A stretch of 25,598 nt of DNA from CALJIC01 sp039805565 (GTDB lineage Bacteria > Chloroflexota > Chloroflexia > Chloroflexales > Roseiflexaceae): NCBI GenBank assembly GCA_039805565.1, contig JBDLTZ010000334.1:1-25598 (forward strand), read 5' to 3'. Within the stretch, counting starts at the first letter, position 1; every line of letters starts with the position of its first letter. The notes under the pieces were generated by a model, which saw only the letters and a program-made list of their open reading frames with translations, made no database searches and was not told the origin of the DNA. A program made the position numbers and the translations under genes. Below are positions 14,012 to 21,649 of this stretch, piece after piece.

Positions 14012-15406
14012 CTATAAAGATCGCTCGATGGCCTCGACGAAGCGCCCCGGGTTCAGCCTGTTGTGCGGGTCGAACTCCTGCTTGATCCGCTGCATTACCT
14101 CGACCCCCTGCGGCGCCGGGCCCCACCGTGGCGTGCCGGGGAGGTCCGTCGCGACCCACTGCAGCCCGGGGATCTCCTCCAGGATCGCGGCCAGGCGCGG
14201 GGAGTCCAACTCGCTGAGGCGCGCGTATGCCACCCCGCTCAGCGCCCGCGCCGTCAGCGCTGCTGTCGCTCCGTGCCGTGCGCCGAGCTCCTCCACACGC
14301 GCCGCGGCCCGCTCGACGTCGGCCGGAAGTACAGCTAGCTTCACGAGCGCCTCGTGGGGCGCGAGCTCGGCGCATTGCGCAAGGTCTGCCGCGCGCGCCC
14401 ACGTCGCGGCCTCGGAAGTCCCGGCCAGCTCCTCGGTTTCGAGCGCCCCGCAGCGCCACGCGATCGCCGCGATGTCCGCCAGGTGCCGCGCCACCGCTTG
14501 AGGCAGTCCCTCGGCCCGCACAAGCAGCCCGCACACCTCTCGGTCAACTGATGAAGAAGCTGCACGCGGCCTGCCCCCCGAGCCCGTCTGCGTGCCTAGA
14601 GCGCCCTCCTCTGAGATCTCGGCGCTCCCTGCCGCAAGGCCGGCGAGCGCCCGCGGGCTCAGGTACTCTACCGCCGTCGGCGTCAGCTGCGTCAGGTGCA
14701 GCGCCTCCACTGCTGCGAAGGCCTGCGCGGGCGCGGCGAAGCGGCAAAGCAGCGAGCCGGTCGCGCGCGGCGCCGGCAGCAGCTTGAAGTTTGCGCTCGC
14801 CACCACCGCCAGCGTGCCGAAGCTCCCCAGGTACAGCTTCATCATATCGAAGCCACTGACGTTCTTCACGACCATGCCGCCCCCGCGTGATACCCGCCCG
14901 TCGGCCTCCACTACGGTGATGCCGATCAGCAGGTCGCGCAGTGTCCCATACCCCAGGCGGCGCGGGCCATCCGCCGCCGTCGCGATCAGCCCCCCGACCG
15001 TCGTCCGCTCTGGCAGCGGCGGGTCGAGCGGCAGCATCTGGCCGTGTCGCGCCAGGTGGGCTCGGAGCGCCCCGAGCGTCATCCCGGCCTCGACGGAGAT
15101 CGTCAGGTCATCCGGCTCGTGCACCAGCACTCGGCTGAGGCGCCCCGTCCGCACCACTACGTCTGCGCGCGTGGGTGGCCTGCCGATGCGCTGCTGCGTC
15201 CCGCCGCCCCACGGCACCACCGCGGCGCCGTGCTCGTGGGCTGCGCGCACCGCCGCGGCGAGCTCGTCGAGCGTGCCGGGGGCCACGACGCACCCCGGCG
15301 CTACGCCCTGCACCGCATGGGCGGCGCGCGCCTCCTGGTCTGTCTGCACGTGTTCCGCGCCCACGGCGGCGGTCAAATCATTGAAGAGTGATTGCATGGT
15401 CCTCAC
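14012..15406 (-). CDS. glcE: GlcE-like FAD-binding subunit of glycolate oxidase
   Basis: A FAD_binding_4-type flavoprotein of about 464 residues. The FAD-binding half has VVPWGGGTQQRIG, the VEAGMTLGALRAHL segment, then TVGGLIATAADGPRRLGYG and VVKNVSGFDMMKLYLGS; the C-terminus ends in FDPHNRLNPGRFV, as in GlcE. In the GlcDEF complex GlcE pairs with GlcD to oxidise glycolate to glyoxylate. The start is uncertain: a GTG at 15406, or an ATG at 15397 with GAGG only three bases before it. It lies 77 bases downstream of glcD on the same strand and six bases upstream of the kinase-like gene. GlcE-type proteins are often slightly shorter (about 350-430), so this one is on the long side. Confidence 0.86.
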   Translation of the reverse strand: MRTMQSLFNDLTAAVGAEHVQTDQEARAAHAVQGVAPGCVVAPGTLDELAAAVRAAHEHGAAVVPWGGGTQQRIGRPPTRADVVVRTGRLSRVLVHEPDDLTISVEAGMTLGALRAHLARHGQMLPLDPPLPERTTVGGLIATAADGPRRLGYGTLRDLLIGITVVEADGRVSRGGGMVVKNVSGFDMMKLYLGSFGTLAVVASANFKLLPAPRATGSLLCRFAAPAQAFAAVEALHLTQLTPTAVEYLSPRALAGLAAGSAEISEEGALGTQTGSGGRPRAASSSVDREVCGLLVRAEGLPQAVARHLADIAAIAWRCGALETEELAGTSEAATWARAADLAQCAELAPHEALVKLAVLPADVERAAARVEELGARHGATAALTARALSGVAYARLSELDSPRLAAILEEIPGLQWVATDLPGTPRWGPAPQGVEVMQRIKQEFDPHNRLNPGRFVEAIERSL

Positions 15407-15483
15407 CGTGGCGTGTGCACCGGGGCGGCGCAGCGGCTGCCTGGATCGTTTCTCGCGTGTCGAGCTGCGGCACTGCTACGCCC

Positions 15484-16950
15484 CTACAGCCACGTCCCTG
15501 CCGGCGCCTCGGCGAGGTCTGACGCGGCCAGACCTCGCCGGCGCAGCGCCGACAGCTCGCCGCACCCCACGCCGCGCGGGAACACCTTGCCGGGGTTGAA
15601 GAGCTCGCGCGGGTCGAAGCACTTCTTCAGCCCCGCCATCGCCGCCAGATCATCCGTGGAGAAGATCAGGTCCATGTAGTCGCGCTTCTCCACCCCGATC
15701 CCGTGCTCGCCGCTGATCACGCCGCCCTGCGCGATCGAGGCATGCAGGATATCGGTGGCCGCGCCCAGCGCCCGCTCCACCTGCGCGCGCTCGCGTCGGT
15801 CGAACAGGATCAGCGGGTGCAGGTTGCCGTCCCCCGCGTGGAACACGTTCGCGATCGGCAGTCTGTGCTCGCGCGAGGCCGCGGCCACCTGCTCCAGCGT
15901 GGCCGGTAGCCGCGTGCGCGGCACCACCGTGTCCACCAGGTAGTAGCTTGGCGAGAGCCGGCCCATCGCGCCGAAGGCGTTCTTGCGCGCCGCCCAGACC
16001 TGCGCCTGCTCGGCGGCCGTCTTCGCCGGTCGCACCTCCATCGCGCCGAAATCCCGGCAGATGTCCGTCACCTCCGCCAGCAGGTCGTCCAGCCCCTCCT
16101 CGACGCCGTCGAGCTCGATCAGCAGCGCCGCACCCGCGCTATCCGGTAGCCCGAGCCTGTACATGCCGTTCACGGCCTTGATCGCCAGCGCGTCCATCAT
16201 CTCCAGCGCCGCCGGCAGCAGCCCGCGCGCGACCACCGTGGAGACCGTCTGCGAGGCTGAGGGGATGTCCGGGAACAGCGCCAGCACCACCCGCAGCGCC
16301 TCGGGCAGCCGCGTCAGCCGCACCCAGGCCTCGGTCACGATGCCGCAGGTCCCCTCGCTGCCTGTCAGCAGGCCCGGCATATCGTACCCTACGCCGTCCG
16401 GGCTGCCGTCGCCGGTCCAGATCACGCTCCCGTCCGGCAGCACCACCTTCAGCGCCAGCACATGATTGGTCGTCATGCCATACTTCAGGCAGTGTGGCCC
16501 ACCGCTGTTGTTGGCAATGTTGCCGCCCACCGTGCAGGCCTTCTGCGAGGAGGGGTCCGGCACGAAGGAGTAGCCGTGCGGCGCGAGCTGCTGCGAGAGC
16601 TCCCAGTTGATCAGGCCGGGCTGCACCCGCGCCCGACGGTTGCGCGTGTCCACCTCCAGCACCCGCTCCATGCGCGCTGTCGAGACCACCACGCCGCCAT
16701 GGATCGGCGTGGCCCCGCCCGAGAGCCCGGTGCCCGCTCCGCGCGGCACGATCGGCGCCCCGGCCCGCCCGGCGGCCCGCACTACCTCGGCCACCTGCTC
16801 GGTGGTGGATGGCAGCACCACGATGTTCGGCGCGTGCAGGTCCATCACGCAGCCGTCGGCCTCATACGTCAGCAGCGCCGCGGCGTCGTCTACCACGGCG
16901 CGCGGCCCGACGATCCGGCGCAGTTCTTCGCTCAGCTGTGCGCGATTCAT
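15484..16950 (-). CDS. glcD: GlcD-like FAD-linked glycolate/lactate oxidase subunit
   Basis: The catalytic flavoprotein of the glycolate oxidase family, 488 residues, close to the usual length. It shows VPRGAGTGLSGGATP in the FAD-binding domain, VGGNIANNSGGPHCLKYG for the diphosphate loop, and the C-terminal substrate-domain motifs HAGDGNLHP and ISGEHGIGVEKRDYM. The ATG at 16950 has AAGGA about seven bases upstream. The frame is open far beyond this start, but that part overlaps the antisense of the receiver gene and has no family similarity. D-lactate dehydrogenases share these motifs, so the substrate could be glycolate or another 2-hydroxy acid; adjacency to glcE favours glycolate. No Fe-S subunit GlcF is in the window. 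Confidence 0.92.
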   Translation of the reverse strand: MNRAQLSEELRRIVGPRAVVDDAAALLTYEADGCVMDLHAPNIVVLPSTTEQVAEVVRAAGRAGAPIVPRGAGTGLSGGATPIHGGVVVSTARMERVLEVDTRNRRARVQPGLINWELSQQLAPHGYSFVPDPSSQKACTVGGNIANNSGGPHCLKYGMTTNHVLALKVVLPDGSVIWTGDGSPDGVGYDMPGLLTGSEGTCGIVTEAWVRLTRLPEALRVVLALFPDIPSASQTVSTVVARGLLPAALEMMDALAIKAVNGMYRLGLPDSAGAALLIELDGVEEGLDDLLAEVTDICRDFGAMEVRPAKTAAEQAQVWAARKNAFGAMGRLSPSYYLVDTVVPRTRLPATLEQVAAASREHRLPIANVFHAGDGNLHPLILFDRRERAQVERALGAATDILHASIAQGGVISGEHGIGVEKRDYMDLIFSTDDLAAMAGLKKCFDPRELFNPGKVFPRGVGCGELSALRRRGLAASDLAEAPAGTWL

Positions 16951-17047
16951 GTGGGTGTCCTTGTGGCGTGGCGGCTTGGCGGTGCGGCGATAGTACCACG
17001 CGCGGCCTGCCGCCCCCGGCTCCCCTGTACTCCGCTGGAGTGCGTCT

Positions 17048-17079
17048 ATTATAAGGGACACGTGGTTCTCTGGTATAAT
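17048..17079. promoter_or_regulatory. Back-to-back promoters of glcD and the receiver gene
   Basis: On the plus strand TGGTATAAT (17071-17079) is an extended -10 about 33 bases before the receiver ATG. On the minus strand TATAAT (17053-17048) is a -10 about 98 bases before the glcD ATG. The two hexamers face away from each other around a CACGTG at 17060-17065. No strong -35 is visible for either. Confidence 0.5.
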
Positions 17080-17112
17080 GCCGCGTGGCAAACGGCGCGG
17101 AGAGAGGCGAGC

Positions 17113-17481
17113 ATGGAAGAACAGCCGGCAATTCTGGTGATCGACGACGACCTCGCGATGCAGACCATCCTCGAGATAGCGCTCCGCGAGGCTGGCTACC
17201 GCGTGATCCTCGCGAATGATGGCGAGGAGGGCGTCCAAAAGCTGATGACGATGAAGCCCAACCTGGTCATCTCCGACATTATGATGCCCCAGATGGACGG
17301 CGTCGAGGCCTTCCAGCGCATCAAGGACCAGCTCCAGGAGGACGGCATCCCGATCTTCATCATGACGGCGCTCAACCGCAAGCCCTGGTTTGCCGACCTC
17401 GAGGCCGAGGGGGCGGTGATCATCCAGAAGCCGTTCGACATCGACCAGCTGCTCCAGCTCGTCCACGATATGCTGATCTAG
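17113..17481 (+). CDS. Stand-alone CheY-like response regulator receiver
   Basis: A 122-residue single receiver domain without an output domain. The acidic pocket is IDDD at 10-13, the phosphorylated Asp is Asp55 in SDIMMPQMDG, the switch Thr is Thr85 in IMTAL, and the conserved Lys is Lys106 in QKPFD. All catalytic residues are present, so it should accept phosphate from a histidine kinase encoded elsewhere. It probably works by protein contact, for example in motility or phosphorelay. The ATG at 17113 follows AGAGAGG. The gene has its own promoter and terminator, so it is a single-gene unit upstream of the Tad pilus block; a link to pilus control is possible but unsupported. Confidence 0.9.
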   Translation: MEEQPAILVIDDDLAMQTILEIALREAGYRVILANDGEEGVQKLMTMKPNLVISDIMMPQMDGVEAFQRIKDQLQEDGIPIFIMTALNRKPWFADLEAEGAVIIQKPFDIDQLLQLVHDMLI

Positions 17482-17498
17482 TTTCGCCTGTGCGAGGT

Positions 17499-17533
17499 CC
17501 GGGGCCGCAGCTATGCTGCGGCCCCGGCTTTTT
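17499..17533 (+). terminator. Rho-independent terminator after the receiver gene
   Basis: CCGGGGCCGCAGC pairs with GCTGCGGCCCCGG around a TAT loop (17499-17527), followed by CTTTTT. It begins 18 bases after the stop codon. Confidence 0.92.
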
Positions 17534-17558
17534 GTGTGCGGATGAACAAAACGAGATA

Positions 17559-17573
17559 CTTCGGCTAACGAAG
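17559..17573 (+). other. Small inverted repeat in the cpaB leader
   Basis: CTTCG (17559-17563) pairs with CGAAG (17569-17573) around GCTAA in the A/T-richer stretch between the terminator and cpaB. This 130-base region must contain the cpaB promoter. TATAAC at 17614-17619 could be its -10, but no matching -35 is seen. Confidence 0.35.
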
Positions 17574-17665
17574 ATGTAATCCCAGCCACATATCGAAACA
17601 GCGGCTCGAACGATATAACAGACAGAGCAAATGACCAAACTACCCGGCATATAAGGAGGGAGACT

Positions 17666-18436
17666 GTGACACGTCGCACCGGCTGGGTCCTGTTTTCGAT
17701 CGGCCTGATCCTGGCACTCGGATCTGGCGCACTTGTGTACGTGAGCTTACAGCAGCAGCAGCAGCGGGCGGCCGAGCAGGCGCGCATCGAGCTCGAGGCT
17801 GAGATGGCGCAGCAGGCGCGGACCATCCCCTTGCCCGTCGCCGTTCGCGTGCTCGAGCCCGGTCAGCCGCTGACGGCCCAGGATGTGGTGCTGAAGGACT
17901 TCCCGGTGGATCTCGTGCCCACCGGCGCTGTCACCAGCACCCAGGACCTCGAGAGCCGCGTGCTGGTGCGCTCGGTCGGCGAGGGTGAGATCATCCCGCG
18001 CAGCCTCATCCTTGGCGAGAGCGGCACCGCCCTCAGCACCCAGATCCGGCAGGGCTTCGTCCTGTTCGCCTTCCCGATCGTGGACCTGATGGGTCAGAGT
18101 GACCTGATCGAAGACGGCGATCGCATCGACCTGCTCCTCACGGTCCCCGTGATGGGTCCCGACGGCGTGACCCCGGCCGGCAAGGCCAGCGCCCTCACGC
18201 TGCAGAACATCGAGGTCTTCAAGGTGCTCCGCCCCGTGGATGAAGAGGGCAATCGTGGCGCCGCCACCGCGCTGCTCTGCAGCATGAAGCCGGAGGACGC
18301 CGTGATGCTCAAGTTCATCAAGGACTCGGGCGGCACGATCGACTTCGCGCTGCGCTCGCCGCTCGACGTGGACCCCTTCACCGCGCCGCCGGTGAACGAC
18401 ACCGATCTCAAGGCCCGCTACCTGCAGTCGCAGTAG
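17666..18436 (+). CDS. cpaB: Flp/Tad pilus assembly protein CpaB (RcpC-like, SAF domain)
   Basis: CpaB/RcpC is an envelope component of Tad (Flp) pilus secretion systems. The 256-residue protein has one N-terminal transmembrane helix (about residues 5-27), a short Gln/Glu-rich coiled stretch, then a SAF domain at about 50-115 (PVAVRVLEPGQPLTAQDV, with RSVGEGEIIPRSLI). A C-terminal region follows with EDGDRIDLLLTVPV and ALTLQNIEVFKVL, typical of CpaB. The GTG start at 17666 has an excellent AAGGAGGG five bases upstream. It is followed by tadB and tadC on the same strand. In most Tad loci the ATPase and TadZ genes lie between cpaB and tadB; here only 75 bases separate them. Confidence 0.9.
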   Translation: MTRRTGWVLFSIGLILALGSGALVYVSLQQQQQRAAEQARIELEAEMAQQARTIPLPVAVRVLEPGQPLTAQDVVLKDFPVDLVPTGAVTSTQDLESRVLVRSVGEGEIIPRSLILGESGTALSTQIRQGFVLFAFPIVDLMGQSDLIEDGDRIDLLLTVPVMGPDGVTPAGKASALTLQNIEVFKVLRPVDEEGNRGAATALLCSMKPEDAVMLKFIKDSGGTIDFALRSPLDVDPFTAPPVNDTDLKARYLQSQ

Positions 18437-18454
18437 AAGCGCAGGGGCGTAGCG

Positions 18455-18483
18455 GCGCGGCGCCGTCCTCCTCGGCGCCGCGC
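18455..18483 (+). other. GC hairpin between cpaB and tadB
   Basis: GCGCGGCGCCG (18455-18465) pairs perfectly with CGGCGCCGCGC (18473-18483) around a seven-base loop. No T-run follows, so it is more likely an mRNA stabiliser, processing site or partial attenuator between cpaB and tadB than a full terminator. Confidence 0.5.
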
Positions 18484-18511
18484 ACGGCACCCCGCCCACA
18501 CAGAGGATATC

Positions 18512-19471
18512 GTGCTGGATACATCACTTGTAATACCGCTCGCCGCCGCCGCGCTCACCGCCGTTGCCGTGCTGACGCTGCTCGTGGCCGTGCGCGGCAT
18601 CCTCAACCACGACGCGGACATCAGCGCCCGCATGAGTACCTACGTCGGCGGCGGGGAGACACAGGCGGCGTTCATCACCGACACGCAGATCGCCGAGCGC
18701 CTCAACGAGACGATCCAGCGCCAGGGGTTCGCGGCCAACATCGAGCGCAATCTATCTTCCGCAAACCTCCCGCTCACCGTGCCGGAGTACATCCTGCTCC
18801 GCATCGCTGTGCCATTGATCCTGGCTGTGGCCGCCCTGCTGATCTGGCGTGAGGTGCTGCTCGTCCCGCCCGCGCTGCTGCTCGGCTTCCTCGCGCCGAT
18901 CATCTGGCTCGGGATGCGCCGCAAGGGGCGCAACCGCGACTTCAATGACCAGCTGCCTGAGACGCTGGATCTGATCACCGCCGCCATGCGCGGCGGCTTC
19001 AGCCTGGTCCAGTCGCTTGCTTACGTGGCCAACGACTCGCAGGAGCCCACGAGAACTGAGCTGCGGCGTGTGTTCCAGGAGGTCCAGCTCGGCCTCAACG
19101 TCGGCCAGGCGCTCGACAACCTCGTGCAGCGCATGCAGAGCGAGGACTTGGGCCTGGTGGTGACGGCGATCAAGATCCACACCCGCGTGGGCGGCAACCT
19201 GACGACCATTCTTGAGAGCATCAGCACCACCATTCGTGAGCGCTCCAAGCTCAAGCGCGAGGTCCGCGTCATCACCTCGATGCAGCGCATGTCCAGCTAT
19301 GTGGTTGGCGGGCTGCCGTTCGCGCTCGGGCTGATCATCTTCTCGATCAACCCCGAGTATATGGGCCGGTTGTTCGAGCCCGGCTGGACGCTCTGTATCC
19401 CGATCGGCGCATTCACTTCCGCCGTGATTGGATTCATCGTGATCCAGCGCATTGTTGATATCAAGGTCTAG
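18512..19471 (+). CDS. tadB: Tad pilus inner-membrane platform protein TadB
   Basis: TadB and TadC are GspF-type proteins forming the inner-membrane platform of Tad pili. The 319-residue protein has an N-terminal membrane helix (about 4-27), a paired hydrophobic stretch (about 90-130), then the GspF cytoplasmic domain beginning FNDQLPETLDLITAAMRGG, with VGGNLTTILESISTTIRER, and two C-terminal helices. The GTG at 18512 follows AGAGGA by five bases. It ends 12 bases before tadC, in the usual tadB-tadC order. Confidence 0.92.
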   Translation: MLDTSLVIPLAAAALTAVAVLTLLVAVRGILNHDADISARMSTYVGGGETQAAFITDTQIAERLNETIQRQGFAANIERNLSSANLPLTVPEYILLRIAVPLILAVAALLIWREVLLVPPALLLGFLAPIIWLGMRRKGRNRDFNDQLPETLDLITAAMRGGFSLVQSLAYVANDSQEPTRTELRRVFQEVQLGLNVGQALDNLVQRMQSEDLGLVVTAIKIHTRVGGNLTTILESISTTIRERSKLKREVRVITSMQRMSSYVVGGLPFALGLIIFSINPEYMGRLFEPGWTLCIPIGAFTSAVIGFIVIQRIVDIKV

Positions 19472-19483
19472 CACGAGGCGCAG

Positions 19484-20425
19484 ATGAACCTGATGATCAT
19501 TCTGCCGAGCGTCGTGGCCGCCCTGAGCGTGCTGTTGCTGGTGGGCGGCCTGGCCCTCAGCCGCCGCGAGCAGACGGTGAGCCAGCGGCTCGACAGCTAC
19601 TTCGGCGCCGGGGAGCTCGGGCAGCCCGCGCAGGTGCCGGGCCTGGTGGCCTCCCAGCCCTTCTCCGAGCGCGTGGTCTGGCCGATCGCCCGGAAGTTTG
19701 CGCGCGGCTTCGCCTGGCTGCTGCCGCAGAACCAGGTTACTGCCTTGCGCGGTCGCATCACGATGGCCGGCGACCCGGCCGGCATCGGTGTGGTCGAGTT
19801 TATCGGGGTCAAGGGGCTGGTGCTGCTTGGGACGCTCGGCATCGCCCTGCTCTTCGGGACGCTCAGCGAGGCTGCGCCTACGTTCTTCAACATGCTGCTG
19901 CTCGGCGCGCTCGGCTTCTGCGCCTTCATGCTGCCCGACATCTGGCTCTCGCGGCGCATCACCCTGCGCCAGCAGGAGATCATCAACACGCTGCCGGACT
20001 CGCTCGACCTGCTGGTGATTGCCAGCGCCGCCGGCCTGAGCTTCGAGAACGCGATGGCGGAGATCACCACCAAGATGAAGGGCGAGCTGGCGCGTGAGTT
20101 CGGGCGCGTGCTGCGCGATATCGGCATGGGCCAGAGCCGCCGCGAGGCGCTTACTGGCCTGGCTGATCGCACCGGCGTGCCGGACGTCGGCAGCTTCGTG
20201 TCGGCGATCAAGCAGGCCGAGAGCCTCGGCGTCAGCATCGGGCGCGTGCTCACGGTGCAGTCCGAGGAGCTCCGCACTCGCCGCCGTCAGCGCGCCCAGG
20301 AGCGCGCCAACCAGGCGCCGGTCAAGATGATGTTCCCGCTGGTGTTCCTGATCTTCCCATCGATCTTCGCCGTGCTGCTCGGCCCGGCGGTGCCCCAGCT
20401 CCTCAACTCCTTCGGCGGCGAGTAA
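19484..20425 (+). CDS. tadC: Tad pilus inner-membrane platform protein TadC
   Basis: Second GspF-type platform protein, 313 residues. It has an N-terminal helix (about 3-23), a central hydrophobic pair (about 108-150), the cytoplasmic segment LPDSLDLLVIASAAGLSFENA and a run ending QSEELRTRRRQRAQE, and a C-terminal helix MMFPLVFLIFPSIFAVLL. It follows tadB closely and is followed by a strong terminator, so cpaB-tadB-tadC is one unit separate from the TadE/TadG-type genes downstream. Confidence 0.92.
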   Translation: MNLMIILPSVVAALSVLLLVGGLALSRREQTVSQRLDSYFGAGELGQPAQVPGLVASQPFSERVVWPIARKFARGFAWLLPQNQVTALRGRITMAGDPAGIGVVEFIGVKGLVLLGTLGIALLFGTLSEAAPTFFNMLLLGALGFCAFMLPDIWLSRRITLRQQEIINTLPDSLDLLVIASAAGLSFENAMAEITTKMKGELAREFGRVLRDIGMGQSRREALTGLADRTGVPDVGSFVSAIKQAESLGVSIGRVLTVQSEELRTRRRQRAQERANQAPVKMMFPLVFLIFPSIFAVLLGPAVPQLLNSFGGE

Positions 20426-20441
20426 CATATCCCACCCTGAG

Positions 20442-20476
20442 CACGGCGGCCCTCCAGCGGGGCCGCCGTGTTTTTT
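20442..20476 (+). terminator. Rho-independent terminator after tadC
   Basis: CACGGCGGCCC (20442-20452) pairs with GGGCCGCCGTG (20460-20470) around a seven-base loop and is followed by six T residues. It begins 17 bases after the tadC stop. Confidence 0.93.
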
Positions 20477-20550
20477 GTTGCCCGCACCCCACCGATGACA
20501 AATTCAACACCTCCCAGGGCATATCGAGGCCAGGTGATACTAGTTTCACT

Positions 20551-20561
20551 CTAGTAGAGAG
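20551..20561. promoter_or_regulatory. Small palindrome upstream of TadE-like gene 1
   Basis: CTCTAGTAGAG (CTCTA-G-TAGAG) lies about 66 bases before the ATG, in an A/T-richer stretch containing GATACTAG. The stretch must hold the promoter of the TadE/TadG block because a terminator precedes it. I cannot assign -35/-10 boxes with confidence. Confidence 0.3.
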
Positions 20562-20626
20562 CCGCAACGAAGCGTCGTCGGGCGCCGCGAACATTCCAGC
20601 GGGCGCTTGGCGGCAGGGGTAGCGCT

Positions 20627-21571
20627 ATGAAGTTAGTAACGGGCTCACGTACCCGCGCACAGAGCATGGTGGAGTTCGCGCTGGTCCTGCCGATTCTGAT
20701 TCTGGTCATCCTCGGCATTATCGAGATGGGCTACGCGCTGTTTGTCTACACCCAGGTGCAGAACGCCGCCCGCGAGGGGGCTCGTGCAGCCGCCGTGCGC
20801 CCCTGCCCTAACTCAGACGATATCCTCTCGATCGTCCAGCTCACGCGTGATCGCCTCCCCGCCTTGGTCGATACGTCGACCATCACGCCGACCCTCGCGC
20901 CTGACCCTTCGGTCGAGGCGAATGTGCCGAAGTGGAACTACGGTAAGCCGGTGACGGTGACGGTGCAGTACCAGTTTGAGCTGCTCGACCCGATTGTGAC
21001 GAGCTTCATCCCGCAGGTGCAGGTACACGCCGTTGCGTCGCGCACGTTCACAACCGCGTGTGGCGCCCTGGCCGATGTTGCTCCCACCCCGATCCCCACC
21101 GTGCTGACGCAGCCGGGCGGTGAGAATGGTGACGGGAGTGGCACCGGCGATGGGAGCGGCGACGGCGAGCTCGCTCTCTCACCGACGCCCGAGCCGACGC
21201 CTGAGCCGATCGATGTGACTCTGGCCGCCTCGAAGGAGACCAACCCGAACGTCGACCCGAAGGATAACAAGAACCGGACACTCACGCTGCGGGTGCGTGT
21301 CTACCAGCGCGGCTCGGGGATCGGGGTCGGCGGCAAGTACGTGAAGGTGAACATCCAGAGCGACTCCGACTCGACGGTTGACACGGTCGAGCTCGGGCCG
21401 ACCGACGGCAACGGCTACGCTGACTCGTGCGATACCAGCGGCGTGAAGCCGTACAAGCTCAAGGAACAGCTCACTGTCTCGACACAGCAGGTGGACAACC
21501 CCCCCGGAGGTCAGCCCGCCCCCCCTGTGAGCACAACTCTGGATCCATCGGGCGCCGGCGTGTGCCAGTAG
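20627..21571 (+). CDS. TadE-like pilus assembly protein 1, with C-terminal accessory domain
   Basis: TadE-type minor pseudopilin. The N-terminus RAQSMVEFALVLPILILVILG begins the hydrophobic pilin-like helix (about residues 14-36), with QVQNAAREGARAAA after it, the PF07811 pattern. The TadE domain ends about residue 150 with a Cys in TTACG. An Asp/Gly-rich linker and TPEPTPEP follow, then an extra domain of about 110 residues (200-314) with beta-strand patterning (TLTLRVRVYQRG, GGKYVKVNIQSDSDS) like an Ig-type adhesin module; its exact family is not recognised. At 314 residues it is about twice the usual TadE length. The domain should lie outside the membrane. The ribosome-binding site is weak (AGGGG upstream). 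It is followed by TadG-like 1. Confidence 0.85.
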   Translation: MKLVTGSRTRAQSMVEFALVLPILILVILGIIEMGYALFVYTQVQNAAREGARAAAVRPCPNSDDILSIVQLTRDRLPALVDTSTITPTLAPDPSVEANVPKWNYGKPVTVTVQYQFELLDPIVTSFIPQVQVHAVASRTFTTACGALADVAPTPIPTVLTQPGGENGDGSGTGDGSGDGELALSPTPEPTPEPIDVTLAASKETNPNVDPKDNKNRTLTLRVRVYQRGSGIGVGGKYVKVNIQSDSDSTVDTVELGPTDGNGYADSCDTSGVKPYKLKEQLTVSTQQVDNPPGGQPAPPVSTTLDPSGAGVCQ

Positions 21572-21649
21572 CCAAGCCACGGGTGCTCGCACGAGGCCGA
21601 GGTGCCTCTGAGCCACCGCAGTGCCCGCAGATGTATGTGGAGGTCTTCA

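Noticed and set aside
16951..17826. Upstream extension of the glcD frame (would give a 780-residue protein)
   Set aside because: The extension crosses the glcD promoter and the antisense of the receiver gene, and GlcD similarity starts exactly at the ATG at 16950, which has a good ribosome-binding site.
18752..20428. 558-codon minus-strand open frame opposite tadB and tadC
   Set aside because: It covers two intact genes on the other strand and its His/Arg/Glu/Ala-rich product has no recognisable motif.
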